64,000 nucleotides of DNA from DAOTWC01 sp048499435 (GCA_048499435.1 JASNZW010000001.1:496001-560000), one strand, 5' to 3'. Positions 27,045-36,069 are shown, counted from the first letter of the stretch. The notes: generated from the sequence alone by a model not told the origin. A program made the numbers and translations.

Positions 27045-28274
27045 GTGAAACCCGCATATCGCCGCCTGCTGGGCCTGGCGCTGCTGCTGGCGCTGTTCAG
27101 CGCCAGCGTCATCATCACCTACACCGTTTTCACACGCCCGTTCCCCGGCTTTAACGACTATATGACTCCCTGGGAGGCGGCGCGCTCGTTCTTTTACGAC
27201 GGCCTCGACCCCTACAGCGCCGAAACCAGCCTCAACATTCAAATGCGTCTCTACGGGCGGCCCGCCGGCCCCGGCGACCAGCCCAACCATTTCGCCTACC
27301 CGTTTTACGCGCTGTTCGTCGCCTGGCCGCTGATCCACGTGGACTACGCCTGGGCGACCGCCGTGTGGCTGGTGACGAACCAGGCGCTGCTGGTGGGGGC
27401 GCTGCTGCTGCTGCTGAGTCTGTACGGCTGGCGGCCGGGGCCGCTGGCGCTGGCGGGGCTGCTGCTGTTCACGCTGCTCAACTACCCCGCCGCGCGCGGG
27501 CTGCTGCTGGGCCAGGTGAGCCACCTGGCGTACTTCCTGCAGGTGCTGACGCTGTGGGCGCTGGCCCGCCAGCGCGAGCGCCTGGCCGGGCTGGCGCTGG
27601 CGCTGTCCACTTTCAAGCCGCAGATGGGCGTCTTTCTGGCCCCTTTTCTGCTGCTGTGGGGGCTGCGCGCGCGCCGCTGGCGCTTCGTGACGAGCTTCGC
27701 CGCGCTGGCCGCCGCGCTGCTGGCGCTCTCGTTCGCGCTCCAACCCGGCTGGCTGGCGGGCTTTGCCGACCAGCTTACGCTGTACCCCTCGTACATTGAG
27801 GTGTCAACGCCCGCCTGGGTGCTGGCCCAGCACCTGCTCAACCTGGGCCAGGGCGCGGAGCTGGCGCTCAACGCCGCCGGGCTGGCGCTGCTGCTGTGGA
27901 CGTGGTACGCCGCGCTGGCGCAGCGGCGCGCCGAGCGCTTCTGGTGGACAGTGATGATAACGCTGACCATCACACACCTGATCGGCCTGCGCACAGCCAC
28001 GCCGCACTTTGTCGTCTTCACGATTCCGCTGGTGTTCTATCTGCGCGCGCTGGCACAGCAAAAAGGCGGCGGCTGGCGGGCGGCGGCGCTGCTGCTGGCG
28101 CTGCTGGTTTTGCCCTGGCTGCACTTCCTGCTGACGCTGGGCAGCGGCAAATTTGAACACCCGACGCTGCTGCTGGCGCTGCCGCTGCTGGCGCTGGCGG
28201 TCCTGTGGCTGACGCGCCGCCAGTGGTGGGCCGCGCCGGCCCCGGCCCCGCCGCCGCTGGGCCGTCCGCGCTAA
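27045..28274 (+). CDS. GT87-family membrane mannosyltransferase-like protein
   Basis: A 409-residue protein with about ten membrane helices, of the DUF2029/GT87 type, which uses polyprenyl-phosphate-mannose in actinobacteria. The acidic loop after helix 1 (GFNDYMTPWEAA..FFYDGLDPYS), PNHFAYPFYALFVAWPL, GLLLGQVSHLAYFL and the conserved STFKPQMGVFLAPF are typical. It starts at GTG 27045. The stop overlaps the convergent sugar dehydrogenase stop by four bases. The donor and acceptor are unknown. Confidence 0.78.
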   Translation: MKPAYRRLLGLALLLALFSASVIITYTVFTRPFPGFNDYMTPWEAARSFFYDGLDPYSAETSLNIQMRLYGRPAGPGDQPNHFAYPFYALFVAWPLIHVDYAWATAVWLVTNQALLVGALLLLLSLYGWRPGPLALAGLLLFTLLNYPAARGLLLGQVSHLAYFLQVLTLWALARQRERLAGLALALSTFKPQMGVFLAPFLLLWGLRARRWRFVTSFAALAAALLALSFALQPGWLAGFADQLTLYPSYIEVSTPAWVLAQHLLNLGQGAELALNAAGLALLLWTWYAALAQRRAERFWWTVMITLTITHLIGLRTATPHFVVFTIPLVFYLRALAQQKGGGWRAAALLLALLVLPWLHFLLTLGSGKFEHPTLLLALPLLALAVLWLTRRQWWAAPAPAPPPLGRPR

Positions 28275-29431
28275 CGCGCGACCAGTTGGAACACGCGCCC
28301 CTGGCCGTGATCGAGCAGGTACAGCTCGCCGGCGTCGTCCTGGCCGAACGAGCTGATAATCAGGTCGGTATCGGCCATAAAGACCGCCGTCTGGAACTGG
28401 CCGGCGGCGTCGCGGTAAGTGGCCCAGATGCGCCCATAGCAGTAGTCGCCGAAGAAATAGACGCCGTCCAGCGCGGGCAGCGCCGCGCCCCGATAGACGT
28501 AGCCGCCGGTCACCGAACAGCCTTCAGCGTGGCTGTACTCGAAGATGGGCGCGACATGCCCGGCGGGCGCCGCCTCGTTGGTGAAGCGGCGCGTGCCCTC
28601 AAACACGCGCCAGCCGTAATTCTCGCCCCCCGCGCTTTCGGCGGGCTGAAAATTGATTTCTTCCCACTGGTTCTGGCCGACATCGGCGATATACAGGTCG
28701 CCGGTGAGGCGGTCGAAGCTGAAACGCCAGGGGTTGCGCAGCCCCCAGGCCCACACTTCCGGGGCCAGCGCCGGGTTCACCGTAAAGGCCGGGTTGTCCG
28801 GCGGGACGCTGTAGGCGGCGCTGGCGCTCACGTCCAGGCGCAGGATTTTCCCCAGCAGCGACCTGGGCGTCTGCGCGTTGTTGTGCGGGTCGCCGGCAGA
28901 GCCGCCGTCGCCCAGCCCCACATAGAGATAGCCATCTGGCCCGAAGGCGAGCTGGCCGCCGTTGTGGTTGGAATACGGCTGCGGCAGCGTGAAGATAATC
29001 GCCGCACTAGCCGGGTCGGCGGCGTCCGGGTTGGCCGCCGAAACACGGTAGCGCGCCAGCACCGTGTCACCGTCTGGCCGGCGTCCGCTGTAATGCACGT
29101 AGAACACCCCGCTGGCGGCGTAATCAGGGGCGAACGCCAGCCCCAGCAGGCCGCGCTCGTTCGCGCTGGTGGAGACCAGCGCGCTGATGTCCAGAAAAGG
29201 CGTGGGCGCGGCCTCGCCATCCCGGACGATCCAGACGCGCCCGGACTGCTCCAGCACAAACAGGCGGCCCGACTCATCGCCCGCGCTGGTGAGGAACAGC
29301 GGGCGGACAAAACCGGCGGCGACCAGCTCCAGTCGGTACTGTGCCGGGTCGGGCGCGTCCTGCGCCGCCAGCGGCCCGCCAGCGGCTGCCAGCAGCGCCA
29401 GCAGCGCCGCGAAAGGCACGAGCTTCTTCAT
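28271..29431 (-). CDS. PQQ-type glucose/sorbosone dehydrogenase-like protein
   Basis: Secreted six-bladed propeller of the soluble aldose sugar dehydrogenase family (YliI/GDH-B type), 386 residues. A signal peptide ends near LAAQD. Motifs include RPLFLTSAGDESGRLFVLEQ, ERGLLGLAFAPDY, PYSNHNGGQLAFGPDGYLYVGLGDGG, EVWAWGLRNPWRFSFDR, DVGQNQWEEIN and NYGWRVFEG. HNGGQLAFGPDG carries residues that hold PQQ and calcium in characterised members. The start at 29431 has GAGG upstream and gives a good signal peptide; an extension of 58 codons is unlikely. Cofactor and substrate are inferred from the family. Confidence 0.88.
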   Translation of the reverse strand: MKKLVPFAALLALLAAAGGPLAAQDAPDPAQYRLELVAAGFVRPLFLTSAGDESGRLFVLEQSGRVWIVRDGEAAPTPFLDISALVSTSANERGLLGLAFAPDYAASGVFYVHYSGRRPDGDTVLARYRVSAANPDAADPASAAIIFTLPQPYSNHNGGQLAFGPDGYLYVGLGDGGSAGDPHNNAQTPRSLLGKILRLDVSASAAYSVPPDNPAFTVNPALAPEVWAWGLRNPWRFSFDRLTGDLYIADVGQNQWEEINFQPAESAGGENYGWRVFEGTRRFTNEAAPAGHVAPIFEYSHAEGCSVTGGYVYRGAALPALDGVYFFGDYCYGRIWATYRDAAGQFQTAVFMADTDLIISSFGQDDAGELYLLDHGQGRVFQLVAR

Positions 29432-29540
29432 CGGGAACCTCACAAATATGCTGACCACAGCCCGCGATTCTACCTGAAGCGCGCCGCTGGCTCTATAGTT
29501 ATTCGCCGCGCGGGCGCGTTCAGCGCCGGCCAGCGCGCCG

Positions 29541-29568
29541 TTGCAGGACGGCGCAAGTCTGCTAGAAT
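29541..29568 (+). promoter_or_regulatory. Promoter of the hldE-like/murJ operon
   Basis: TTGCAG (29541-29546), 16 bp, TAGAAT (29563-29568). Transcription from about 29575 would leave a 30-base leader with CAGGAG before the GTG start at 29606. Confidence 0.6.
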
Positions 29569-29605
29569 GACCCCGGCGCGGCGGCAGCAGGCAGGAGCGC
29601 GGCAC

Positions 29606-30079
29606 GTGGGCGAACAGTTAACGCTGAAACAGGCAGTGGCGCGGCGCGAAACGCTGCGCCAGGCGGGCGGGCGGCTGGTGTTCACCAACGGCCACTTTGA
29701 CCTGCTGCACGTGGGCCACCTCGATTACCTGGAGCGCGCGCGCGCCCTGGGCGACGCGCTGTACGTCGGCCTGAACGGCGACGCCAGCAGCGCCCGCCTC
29801 AAAGGCGCGGGCCGGCCTCTGGTCCCGGCGGCGGAGCGCGCGCGCCTGCTGGCGGCGCTGGCCCCGGTGGATGTGGTTATCATCTTCGACGACGACACCG
29901 CCGCGGCGCTGGTGCGCGCCCTGCGGCCCGATTTTTACGCCAAAGGCGGCGATTACCGCGACAAACCCCTGCCCGAACGCGCGGACGTAGCGGCTTACGG
30001 CGGCCAGATCGCGCTGATTGACTACCTGCCCGGCCGCAGCACGTCGGCGCTCATCGCCCGCATCAAGGCCCTTCCCTGA
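29606..30079 (+). CDS. HldE/RfaE2-like sugar-phosphate nucleotidyltransferase
   Basis: A 157-residue cytidylyltransferase-superfamily enzyme equal to the C-terminal half of HldE. TNGHFDLLHVGHLDYLERAR is the nucleotide-binding HxGH motif; GLNGDASSARLKGAGRPLVP and KGGDYRDKPLPE follow. In Gram-negatives this domain makes ADP-heptose from heptose 1-phosphate; here it could activate a different sugar phosphate or glycerol phosphate. The GTG at 29606 (CAGGAG, 9 bp spacing) is preferred over an ATG at 29567 that lies in the -10 box. Its stop overlaps the murJ start. Confidence 0.88.
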   Translation: MGEQLTLKQAVARRETLRQAGGRLVFTNGHFDLLHVGHLDYLERARALGDALYVGLNGDASSARLKGAGRPLVPAAERARLLAALAPVDVVIIFDDDTAAALVRALRPDFYAKGGDYRDKPLPERADVAAYGGQIALIDYLPGRSTSALIARIKALP

Positions 30080-31785
30080 TGTCAGACCCAACCAGCGGCG
30101 CCCTTCCCGCGGCTGGCGCGCCGCTGCCATCCGACGCGCCTGAATCGCAGAGCGAGACAAACCGGGGCGTGGCGCGCGCGACCGGCGTGCTGGCGCTGGG
30201 CAACATCGCCAGCCGCGTGCTGGGGCTGGCGCGCGAAATCGTGATCGCCAACCTGTTCGGCGCGACCGGCGCCACCGACGCGCTGCGCATCGCCACTGTC
30301 GTGCCCAAGGCGCTCTATGACCTGCTGATCGGCGGGCACGTCAACAGCGCCATTATCCCGGTGCTGAGCGAGGTCGTCACCGTGCAGGGCCGCGACGAGC
30401 TGTGGCGGCTGGTAGCGGTGCTGCTGAACCTGGTGGCGGTGGCGCTGGCGCTGCTGGTGCTGGTGATCGAAATCTTCGCCGGGCCGATCGTGAGCGTGGT
30501 CGGCGGCGGCTACAGCCCGCAGGTGCTGGCGCTGGCGGCCAGCCTGCTGCGCCTGACGGCCCCGGCGCTGGTGTTCCTGGGGCTGTTCGCCGTCCTCAGC
30601 GGCACGCTCTACGCGCTGCGCATGTTCACCTGGCCGGCCTTCGCCGGGGTGCTGTTCAACGGCTGTATCGTGCTGACGGCGCTGCTGCTGATCCCCGCCC
30701 CAACGGCCCACTGGACACCTGCCGGGGCCGGCGCGCTGCCCGCGCTGGCTGTTGGGCGGCCCGCCGGCAGCATCGTTGTGGTGGCGCTGGGCTGGCTGGT
30801 GGGGTCGCTGGCTCAGCTTCTGCTTCAGCTTGCCGGGCTGCGCGGCGCGCGGCTGGTGGCGCTGACGCGCTGGCGCCACCCGGCGGTGCGCCGCATTATC
30901 GTGCTGTACATCCCCGTCATGTTCTCGCTCATCCTCGACACGCTGGTGATCCGCACCTTCAGCTACAACCTCGCCAGCCAAACCGGGGAGGGCAGCATCA
31001 GCTACATGGACCTGGCGACCACGCTGATTCAGTTCCCGCAGGGGTTGATCGCCACCGCCATCAGCATCGCTATCCTGCCGACGCTGGCGCGCCAGGCCGT
31101 GCTGGTGACAGACGCGGGCCGGGCGGCCTTCCGCGACACGCTGGGGCTGGGGCTGCGGCTGGCCACCGCGCTGATTCTGCCGGCTGCCGCCGGGCTGTTT
31201 GTGCTGGCCGGGCCAATTGTGGCGCTGTTGTTCGAGCACGGCGCGTTCACCGCCGCCGATACCAGCATCACCGCGCTGGCGCTGCGGCTGTATCTGTTCG
31301 GCCTGCCGTTCGCCGCGCTTGACCTGCTGCTGGTCTACGCCTTTTACGCGCGCCAGGACACGCTGACGCCCGCGCTGGTCGGCCTGCTGAGCCTGACGGT
31401 GTACATGATCGTGGCGCTGGCGCTGTTCAGCCGCTTCGGGCTGTTCAGCCTGATGATCGCCGACAGCGTTAAGCACGCGGTGCACGCGCTGACATCGGCT
31501 TATCTGCTGCGGCAGCGGCTCGACGGCTTCGGCGGCCAGCGGCTGCTGCTCACCATCGGCAAGGCCGGGCTGGCCGCGCTGGCGATGGCCGCCGCGATCG
31601 CGCTGGCGCTGCCGCCGCTGACGCGCTGGCTGGGTGCGCGCGGCGCGCTGGCAGAGCTGGCGCTGGTGACGATCAGCGGCGCGCTGGGCGTGGGCATCTA
31701 TCTGCTGCTGGCGGCGCGGCTGCGCCTGGAAGAGCTGCGCTGGCTGACCGGCCTGGTGCGCCAGCGGCTGCGCCGCGCGCCGTAA
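30079..31785 (+). CDS. murJ: MurJ/MviN lipid II flippase
   Basis: Lipid-linked peptidoglycan precursor flippase of the MOP superfamily, 568 residues with about 14 helices. N-terminal GNIASRVLGLAREIVIANLFGATGATDALRIA, ALYDLLIGGHVNSAIIPVLSE, SYMDLATTLIQFPQGLIATAISIAILPTLAR and LLFEHGAFTAADT are the standard markers. A cytoplasmic N-terminal tail of about 30 polar residues precedes them. The ATG overlaps the previous stop (TGATG). An intrinsic terminator follows about 110 bp downstream. Confidence 0.95.
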   Translation: MSDPTSGALPAAGAPLPSDAPESQSETNRGVARATGVLALGNIASRVLGLAREIVIANLFGATGATDALRIATVVPKALYDLLIGGHVNSAIIPVLSEVVTVQGRDELWRLVAVLLNLVAVALALLVLVIEIFAGPIVSVVGGGYSPQVLALAASLLRLTAPALVFLGLFAVLSGTLYALRMFTWPAFAGVLFNGCIVLTALLLIPAPTAHWTPAGAGALPALAVGRPAGSIVVVALGWLVGSLAQLLLQLAGLRGARLVALTRWRHPAVRRIIVLYIPVMFSLILDTLVIRTFSYNLASQTGEGSISYMDLATTLIQFPQGLIATAISIAILPTLARQAVLVTDAGRAAFRDTLGLGLRLATALILPAAAGLFVLAGPIVALLFEHGAFTAADTSITALALRLYLFGLPFAALDLLLVYAFYARQDTLTPALVGLLSLTVYMIVALALFSRFGLFSLMIADSVKHAVHALTSAYLLRQRLDGFGGQRLLLTIGKAGLAALAMAAAIALALPPLTRWLGARGALAELALVTISGALGVGIYLLLAARLRLEELRWLTGLVRQRLRRAP

Positions 31786-31892
31786 ACCGCGCCGCAGCGG
31801 CGGGCGGGCGGGCGGTGTTTAGCGGGTCATGAGAACTCGTTTAACGTTTCAGCCGCTGGCCTGCAGGTCATGATAGGATAAACCAGAGTGCC

Positions 31893-31922
31893 CGCCCGGC
31901 GCTGCCTGCCGGGCGCATTTTT
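31893..31922 (+). terminator. Terminator after murJ
   Basis: CGCCCGGC (31893-31900) pairs with GCCGGGCG (31908-31915) and is followed by CATTTTT. It lies about 110 bp after the murJ stop and just before a lipoprotein gene. Confidence 0.8.
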
Positions 31923-31953
31923 CGCGGTTATCGTTGTAGTGACGGCCTATCCC

Positions 31954-32637
31954 ATGATCCTCAAGCTGGCGCTGGCTTTGCTGCTGGCATTCGTCCTCAC
32001 GGCCTGCCAGGCGCTGCCTGACATCCCCGCCGCCATCCCACCGGCGGACACGCCCGCAGTTGATGTGCTGACCGCTGAAGCCCAGGGCGGCTGGGCAACC
32101 TACGAGAACGGGAGCGCCATCCTCAAGATCAGAATCCCCGACGGCTGGCAGAGCTACAACACCACCGACGGCATCGTGCTGACGGAGCACATCGGCACCG
32201 CCGAAACCGCCGGACATCTTCAGGGCATCCTGGTGTACATCTTCGTGCCGCGCATGAGCCGCTTTGAGCTGCCCACCACCGAGGGCGCTAATATCGCCTG
32301 GGCGGTGCTGAAACAGGTGGTAACCAACCCTGACTACGTGGGCCGGGCGCTGGCGAGCGAGCCGCAGGCCTTCGACTGGGACCATCACGACGCCGCTTAT
32401 TACCTGCTTAACAACCGCGACAGCACGCTCACGCTGCTGCTGGCGATGAGCCTGCCGCCGAACAAGATGATCGTCGCGCACATCAGCCTGCCCGAAAGCC
32501 AGGCGGCGCGCCTGCGCCCGTTGCTGCCCAGCCTGTTCCAGTCGCTGACGATCAACGGTGTGCTTATCAGTGCGGAGGCGCTGCGCCATCTGCCGGACCC
32601 GCTGGTGTTTCCGACAGAAGCTGCCAGCCCCCATTGA
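31954..32637 (+). CDS. Predicted lipoprotein of unknown function
   Basis: A 227-residue protein with a signal peptide ending in FVLTAC (lipobox). The mature part opens with a short Pro/Asp linker and then a single domain containing LKIRIPDGWQSYNTTDGIVLTEH, a pattern of short PsbP-like or lipoprotein beta-sandwich proteins that I cannot assign further. The ATG at 31954 is preferred: an upstream GTG at 31888 would place the murJ terminator hairpin inside the coding region and bury the lipobox. The 3-prime end overlaps the convergent FGGY kinase gene by 71 bp. Confidence 0.7.
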   Translation: MILKLALALLLAFVLTACQALPDIPAAIPPADTPAVDVLTAEAQGGWATYENGSAILKIRIPDGWQSYNTTDGIVLTEHIGTAETAGHLQGILVYIFVPRMSRFELPTTEGANIAWAVLKQVVTNPDYVGRALASEPQAFDWDHHDAAYYLLNNRDSTLTLLLAMSLPPNKMIVAHISLPESQAARLRPLLPSLFQSLTINGVLISAEALRHLPDPLVFPTEAASPH

Positions 32638-34087
32638 CGCCGAACAGCCGCTGATAGAGCGCCTGCTGGCGCTGCGCGGCGGCGGCATACACGGCGCGGT
32701 GGGCGGCAACCGGCAGCGCCGGCGCGCCGGTCTGCGGCGGCGGGTCAAGGCCTAGCGCCAGGCAGGCTGTGCCGCGCAGCGTGGTTTCGGCGCTGGCCGC
32801 CGGGTAAACTGGCGCGCCCAGCGCGTCGGCCATGATCTGCAGCCAGGCGGGCGCGCCGGTGATGGCCGCGCCGCTGGCGATATAAATGGCGTCCGGCGGC
32901 AGCAGGTGCGCCAGCCGGCCCGCGACCGCCGCGCAGCGCAGCGCCACCGCCTCCAGCCCGGCGCGCACGATGTCCGCCGGCGTTGTGTCCAGCGTCATGC
33001 CCATGAACACCGCCTGCGCGCGCGGATTCCAGCCCGGCGCGCGCTCGCCCGCCAGGAATGGCAGCACCGTCAGGCCGTGGCTGTCGGGCGCGCGGGCGGC
33101 GACGGCGGCCTCCAGCGCGGCGGCGTCCGGGGTGCGCAGCGCGCGCGTCAGCCAGGCGTAGAGATTCCCGGCGTTGCTCAGCGCGCCGCCGACCAGCGAG
33201 CGCGCCGCGTCCACGCGGTAGACAAACAGGCCCGGCGGCGTGTGGGCGGGCGCGCCGGGCACGACCACGCGCAGCGCGGCGCTGGTCCCCACCGCCAGCG
33301 CCACCTGCCCCGGCCCGGCGCACCCCGCGCCGATGTTCGACGCCGCGCCATCCCCCACCGCCGGAAACCACAGCGCGCCGCGCAGCGCGGGCCAGCGCGC
33401 CGCCCACGCGCCTGACAGCCCCTGAAAGGGCGCGTCCGTCAGCGCCGGCAGGCTGTCGGCGGCCAGGCCAAGCGCCGTCAGCGTGGGCGCGTCCCAGGCC
33501 AGCGCGTGCCGGTCCAGCAGGCCGCTCCACGAGGCGGCGCTGAAGCTGGCGCGGCGCTGGCCGAAAATGCGGTAGAGGGCGTAATCGCCGAACGACAGCC
33601 AGCAGCGGACGCGGGCGTAAACGTCCGGCTGGCGCGCACGCAGCCACAGCAGGCGCGCCGGCCAGTAGCTGGTGTGGAAGCGGCAGCCGGTGCGCCGAGC
33701 GTAGTCCGCCGGGTCGAGCAGCGCGCCCAGGCGCGCCGCGTGGTCGCCGCCGCGCTGGTCGGCCCAGGTGTACACCGGCGTGAGCGGCGCGCCGTCCGCA
33801 CCCAGGCCCAGGACGTTGCCGACCAGCGTGTCGAACGCCACCCGCGCCACCGGTCGCCCGCCCGTGTGCGCCAGCGCCGCGTCAATGCAGGCGTAGATCA
33901 GCGCGCAGACAGCGTCGGCGTCGAGCGTGACGCCGCCGTCGGGCGTGGTCGCCGGGGGGCAGGGCTGCTGCGCAAATGAGCTGGGAATCGGGTTAGCGGC
34001 GCTGTCGAACAGGGCGGCCCGCACCGACGACGAGCCGGCGTCCACCGCCAGCGTGAGCGCGTCAGCGCCGGAGCTGCTGGCGCTCAT
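32567..34087 (-). CDS. FGGY carbohydrate kinase, gluconokinase-like
   Basis: Sugar kinase of 506 residues in two actin-like domains. The N-terminal phosphate loop LAVDAGSSSVRAALFD, TPVYTWADQRGGDHAARL, RRTGCRFHTSYWPARLLWLR, WFPAVGDGAASNIGAGC, AVGTSAALRVV and IASGAAITGAPAWLQIMADALG follow the pattern of FGGY gluconokinases and xylulokinases. Gluconate is favoured by the SYWPA and TWAD segments and by the pentose-phosphate genes in the window, but ribulose or another pentulose cannot be excluded. It overlaps the stop of the TIR-HEAT gene by 26 bp and so belongs to the end of the microcompartment operon. Confidence 0.82.
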   Translation of the reverse strand: MSASSSGADALTLAVDAGSSSVRAALFDSAANPIPSSFAQQPCPPATTPDGGVTLDADAVCALIYACIDAALAHTGGRPVARVAFDTLVGNVLGLGADGAPLTPVYTWADQRGGDHAARLGALLDPADYARRTGCRFHTSYWPARLLWLRARQPDVYARVRCWLSFGDYALYRIFGQRRASFSAASWSGLLDRHALAWDAPTLTALGLAADSLPALTDAPFQGLSGAWAARWPALRGALWFPAVGDGAASNIGAGCAGPGQVALAVGTSAALRVVVPGAPAHTPPGLFVYRVDAARSLVGGALSNAGNLYAWLTRALRTPDAAALEAAVAARAPDSHGLTVLPFLAGERAPGWNPRAQAVFMGMTLDTTPADIVRAGLEAVALRCAAVAGRLAHLLPPDAIYIASGAAITGAPAWLQIMADALGAPVYPAASAETTLRGTACLALGLDPPPQTGAPALPVAAHRAVYAAAAQRQQALYQRLFGVNGGWQLLSETPAGPADGAAPPH

Positions 34088-35681
34088 GCCACTGCTGCAC
34101 CGCCCGGCGCGCCGGTTCGGTGCCAATTTCGAGCAGGGCGTCGGCGGCCAGCTTCTGCACCTGCGCGTGCGGGTCGCCGAGGCAGGCGATCAGCTCGCGC
34201 ACCGCGCGCGGGTCGCGCAGATGCCCCAGCAGCCGCACAACGTTCTCGCGCGCGGTGGGGTTCTGCTCGGTGTACAGCGCCGCCAGCAGGTCGTCAACAA
34301 CCTCCGCGCCCCGGCTGAACAGGGCGACCGCCGCCGCCCGGCGCAGCGGGCTGTCAGCATGGCCCAGGTGGGCGATCAGCACAGGGTAAGCGCGCCGGTC
34401 CAGCGCGTTCAGCGCGGCGCGGGCCTGCACTGACAGGCTGGTCACCGGCTGCGCCGGCCCGGTTTCGTCCTCCACAGCGCCCCCGTTGGCGGCGGCGCGC
34501 GCGGCGCGCACCTGGCTCATTGACGGAATTTCGAGCGTGCGCGTGGCGCGCCGGCGGTCCTGCTCGCTGAGCGACAGGCGCAGCAGCTCCGGGCACAGGC
34601 TGGCGGGGTCCCACTGGCGCAGGGCAGCGGCGGCGGCGGCGGCGGTGTCCGGGCTGTCCAGCAGGCGCAGCAGGCGCGGCAGCGTGTCCAGCCGCTGCGC
34701 GGCGCCAACCATCTTCACCGCCACCAGGCGCAGCGCCAGGTCATCGTGGTCGAGCGCGCCGTACAGCACGCGGCGCAGGTCCACGCCCAGGCTGCTGAGG
34801 CTCCGCTCTGCCGCCGCGAAGCGTTTGTAGCTGTCCGTGAGCAGAATCGTCTCGACGGCGCTGCGGGCCACGCGGTCAATGTCGCGGCTAACGAGCGCCG
34901 TCCGGGCGGCGGCGCTCACGCGGTGGTCCCGGTCGTCCAGCGCGTCCACCAGCGCCAGCAGCGCCGCGCCGTCGTCGATGCGCCCCAACACGCGCACCGC
35001 CTGCACGCGCACATCCACCTGGCCGTCGTGCAGGGCGGCGATCAGGCCGGGAACGGCGCGCTGGTCGTTGAAACCGGCGCGCCCCGCCAGCCGGAACAGC
35101 GCCTCCCGGCGCACATCGGCCATCGAGTGCAGCAGCGCGCCCAGCAGCGCATCGGCGGCGGCGGCGTGGTTGTTGTGGTCCAGCGTGTTGACGGCCTGGC
35201 GGCGTTCTTCCTGGCTGTGGCTGTCCAGGCTTTCGACCGCGCGCCGCACGACCGCCGGCGCGTCGTGGGGCACGGCAACGCCGCTGCCGCGCCGCCGCTG
35301 TTCGCCTGTGCGCAGGCGGTTGAGCAGCGCGTCCCAGGGCAGGCGCGCCGTGTCGGTGAAGTCGAGCGCCGGCAGCAGCGCGAGCTGTGGGTGCAGGCTG
35401 GCCGGGCGCAGCACAACCGGGATGATCTCGACATCCGCGCCCAGGGCGTAAGCCCATTCGTAAGCGACATACTCCGACGCCTTCGCCGCCGGTGTGATAA
35501 CCACCACCAGGGCGAAGGCGTCGCGGATAGCTGAATTGATCGCGGGGCACCAGTCCGCGCCGGCGCGGGGCCGTTCGCTGCCTGTCCAGACGGCGAAACC
35601 GGCCAACCGGAGCTGGCGCGTCAGGCTGGCGGCGAAGGCTTCGTCTTCGTGCGTGTACGAGATGAAAACGTGCTGGCCCAT
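34062..35681 (-). CDS. TIR domain-HEAT repeat protein
   Basis: A 539-residue soluble protein. Residues 1-135 are a TIR domain: MGQHVFISYTHEDEAFA, GFAVWTGSERPRAGADW, VVVITPAAKASEYVAYEWAYALG and EIIPVVLRP. The Glu in SEYVAYEW is where bacterial TIR NADases have their catalytic acid. Residues about 160-535 are consecutive HEAT-like helical repeats (for example VPGLIAALHDGQVDVRVQAVRVLGRI and VRELIACLGDPHAQVQKLAADALLEIG). The start has AGAGGT upstream; longer frames add no domain. It lies between a shell-protein gene and the FGGY kinase, 74 bp from the former. A signalling, scaffold or defence role is possible, and NADase activity is not established. Confidence 0.85.
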   Translation of the reverse strand: MGQHVFISYTHEDEAFAASLTRQLRLAGFAVWTGSERPRAGADWCPAINSAIRDAFALVVVITPAAKASEYVAYEWAYALGADVEIIPVVLRPASLHPQLALLPALDFTDTARLPWDALLNRLRTGEQRRRGSGVAVPHDAPAVVRRAVESLDSHSQEERRQAVNTLDHNNHAAAADALLGALLHSMADVRREALFRLAGRAGFNDQRAVPGLIAALHDGQVDVRVQAVRVLGRIDDGAALLALVDALDDRDHRVSAAARTALVSRDIDRVARSAVETILLTDSYKRFAAAERSLSSLGVDLRRVLYGALDHDDLALRLVAVKMVGAAQRLDTLPRLLRLLDSPDTAAAAAAALRQWDPASLCPELLRLSLSEQDRRRATRTLEIPSMSQVRAARAAANGGAVEDETGPAQPVTSLSVQARAALNALDRRAYPVLIAHLGHADSPLRRAAAVALFSRGAEVVDDLLAALYTEQNPTARENVVRLLGHLRDPRAVRELIACLGDPHAQVQKLAADALLEIGTEPARRAVQQWHERQQLRR

Positions 35682-35755
35682 TGCTGACCTCTGCTGTGCG
35701 CGCCGCCACAACTACCACATTACCAGCGGCAGCTTAAGCCGGCCTTACGCGGCCC

Positions 35756-36064
35756 TTACAGTTTTACGTCAGCCTGGGCCTTGTCGTACTTCACGACGCC
35801 GCCCACCTCCCAGGTGTCAACAATCGCCATCACCGAGGCGTCGGCGGGGCGGTTGTCGGTCGCGGCGGTCTGGCGGGCGCTGCTGCCCGTGACATACAGC
35901 ACAACTTCGCCGTCGCCCGCGCCAACCGCGTCGAAAGCCACCACGTAGCTTCCTTTGGGGCCGCCGTCAAGATCAAGAGGCTGGAGAATCAGCATCTTCA
36001 GCCCCTCGACGCGCTCGCTTTTGGCGCTGGCGACAACGGTCCCGATGACCTTTGCCAGCAGCAT
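35756..36064 (-). CDS. Microcompartment vertex protein, BMC-P (EutN/CcmL)
   Basis: Pentameric vertex protein that caps the corners of a bacterial microcompartment shell, 102 residues. LLAKVIGTVVASAKSERVEGLKMLILQPLD, FDAVGAGDGEVVLYVTGSSARQT and ASVMAIVDTWEV are the EutN/CcmL pattern, including the VGAGxGExVL...GSSAR core. It is about ten residues longer than the shortest members. It follows the BMC-H gene by 5 bp, so hexamer and pentamer are co-translated. Confidence 0.95.
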   Translation of the reverse strand: MLLAKVIGTVVASAKSERVEGLKMLILQPLDLDGGPKGSYVVAFDAVGAGDGEVVLYVTGSSARQTAATDNRPADASVMAIVDTWEVGGVVKYDKAQADVKL

Positions 36065-36069
36065 CGGCG

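Noticed and set aside
30082..31485. 467-codon minus-strand frame opposite murJ
   Set aside because: Same antisense artefact; murJ is complete and conserved.
31888..31953. Longer GTG-initiated form of the lipoprotein
   Set aside because: The extension lies across the murJ terminator hairpin and would put the lipobox in the middle of the protein.
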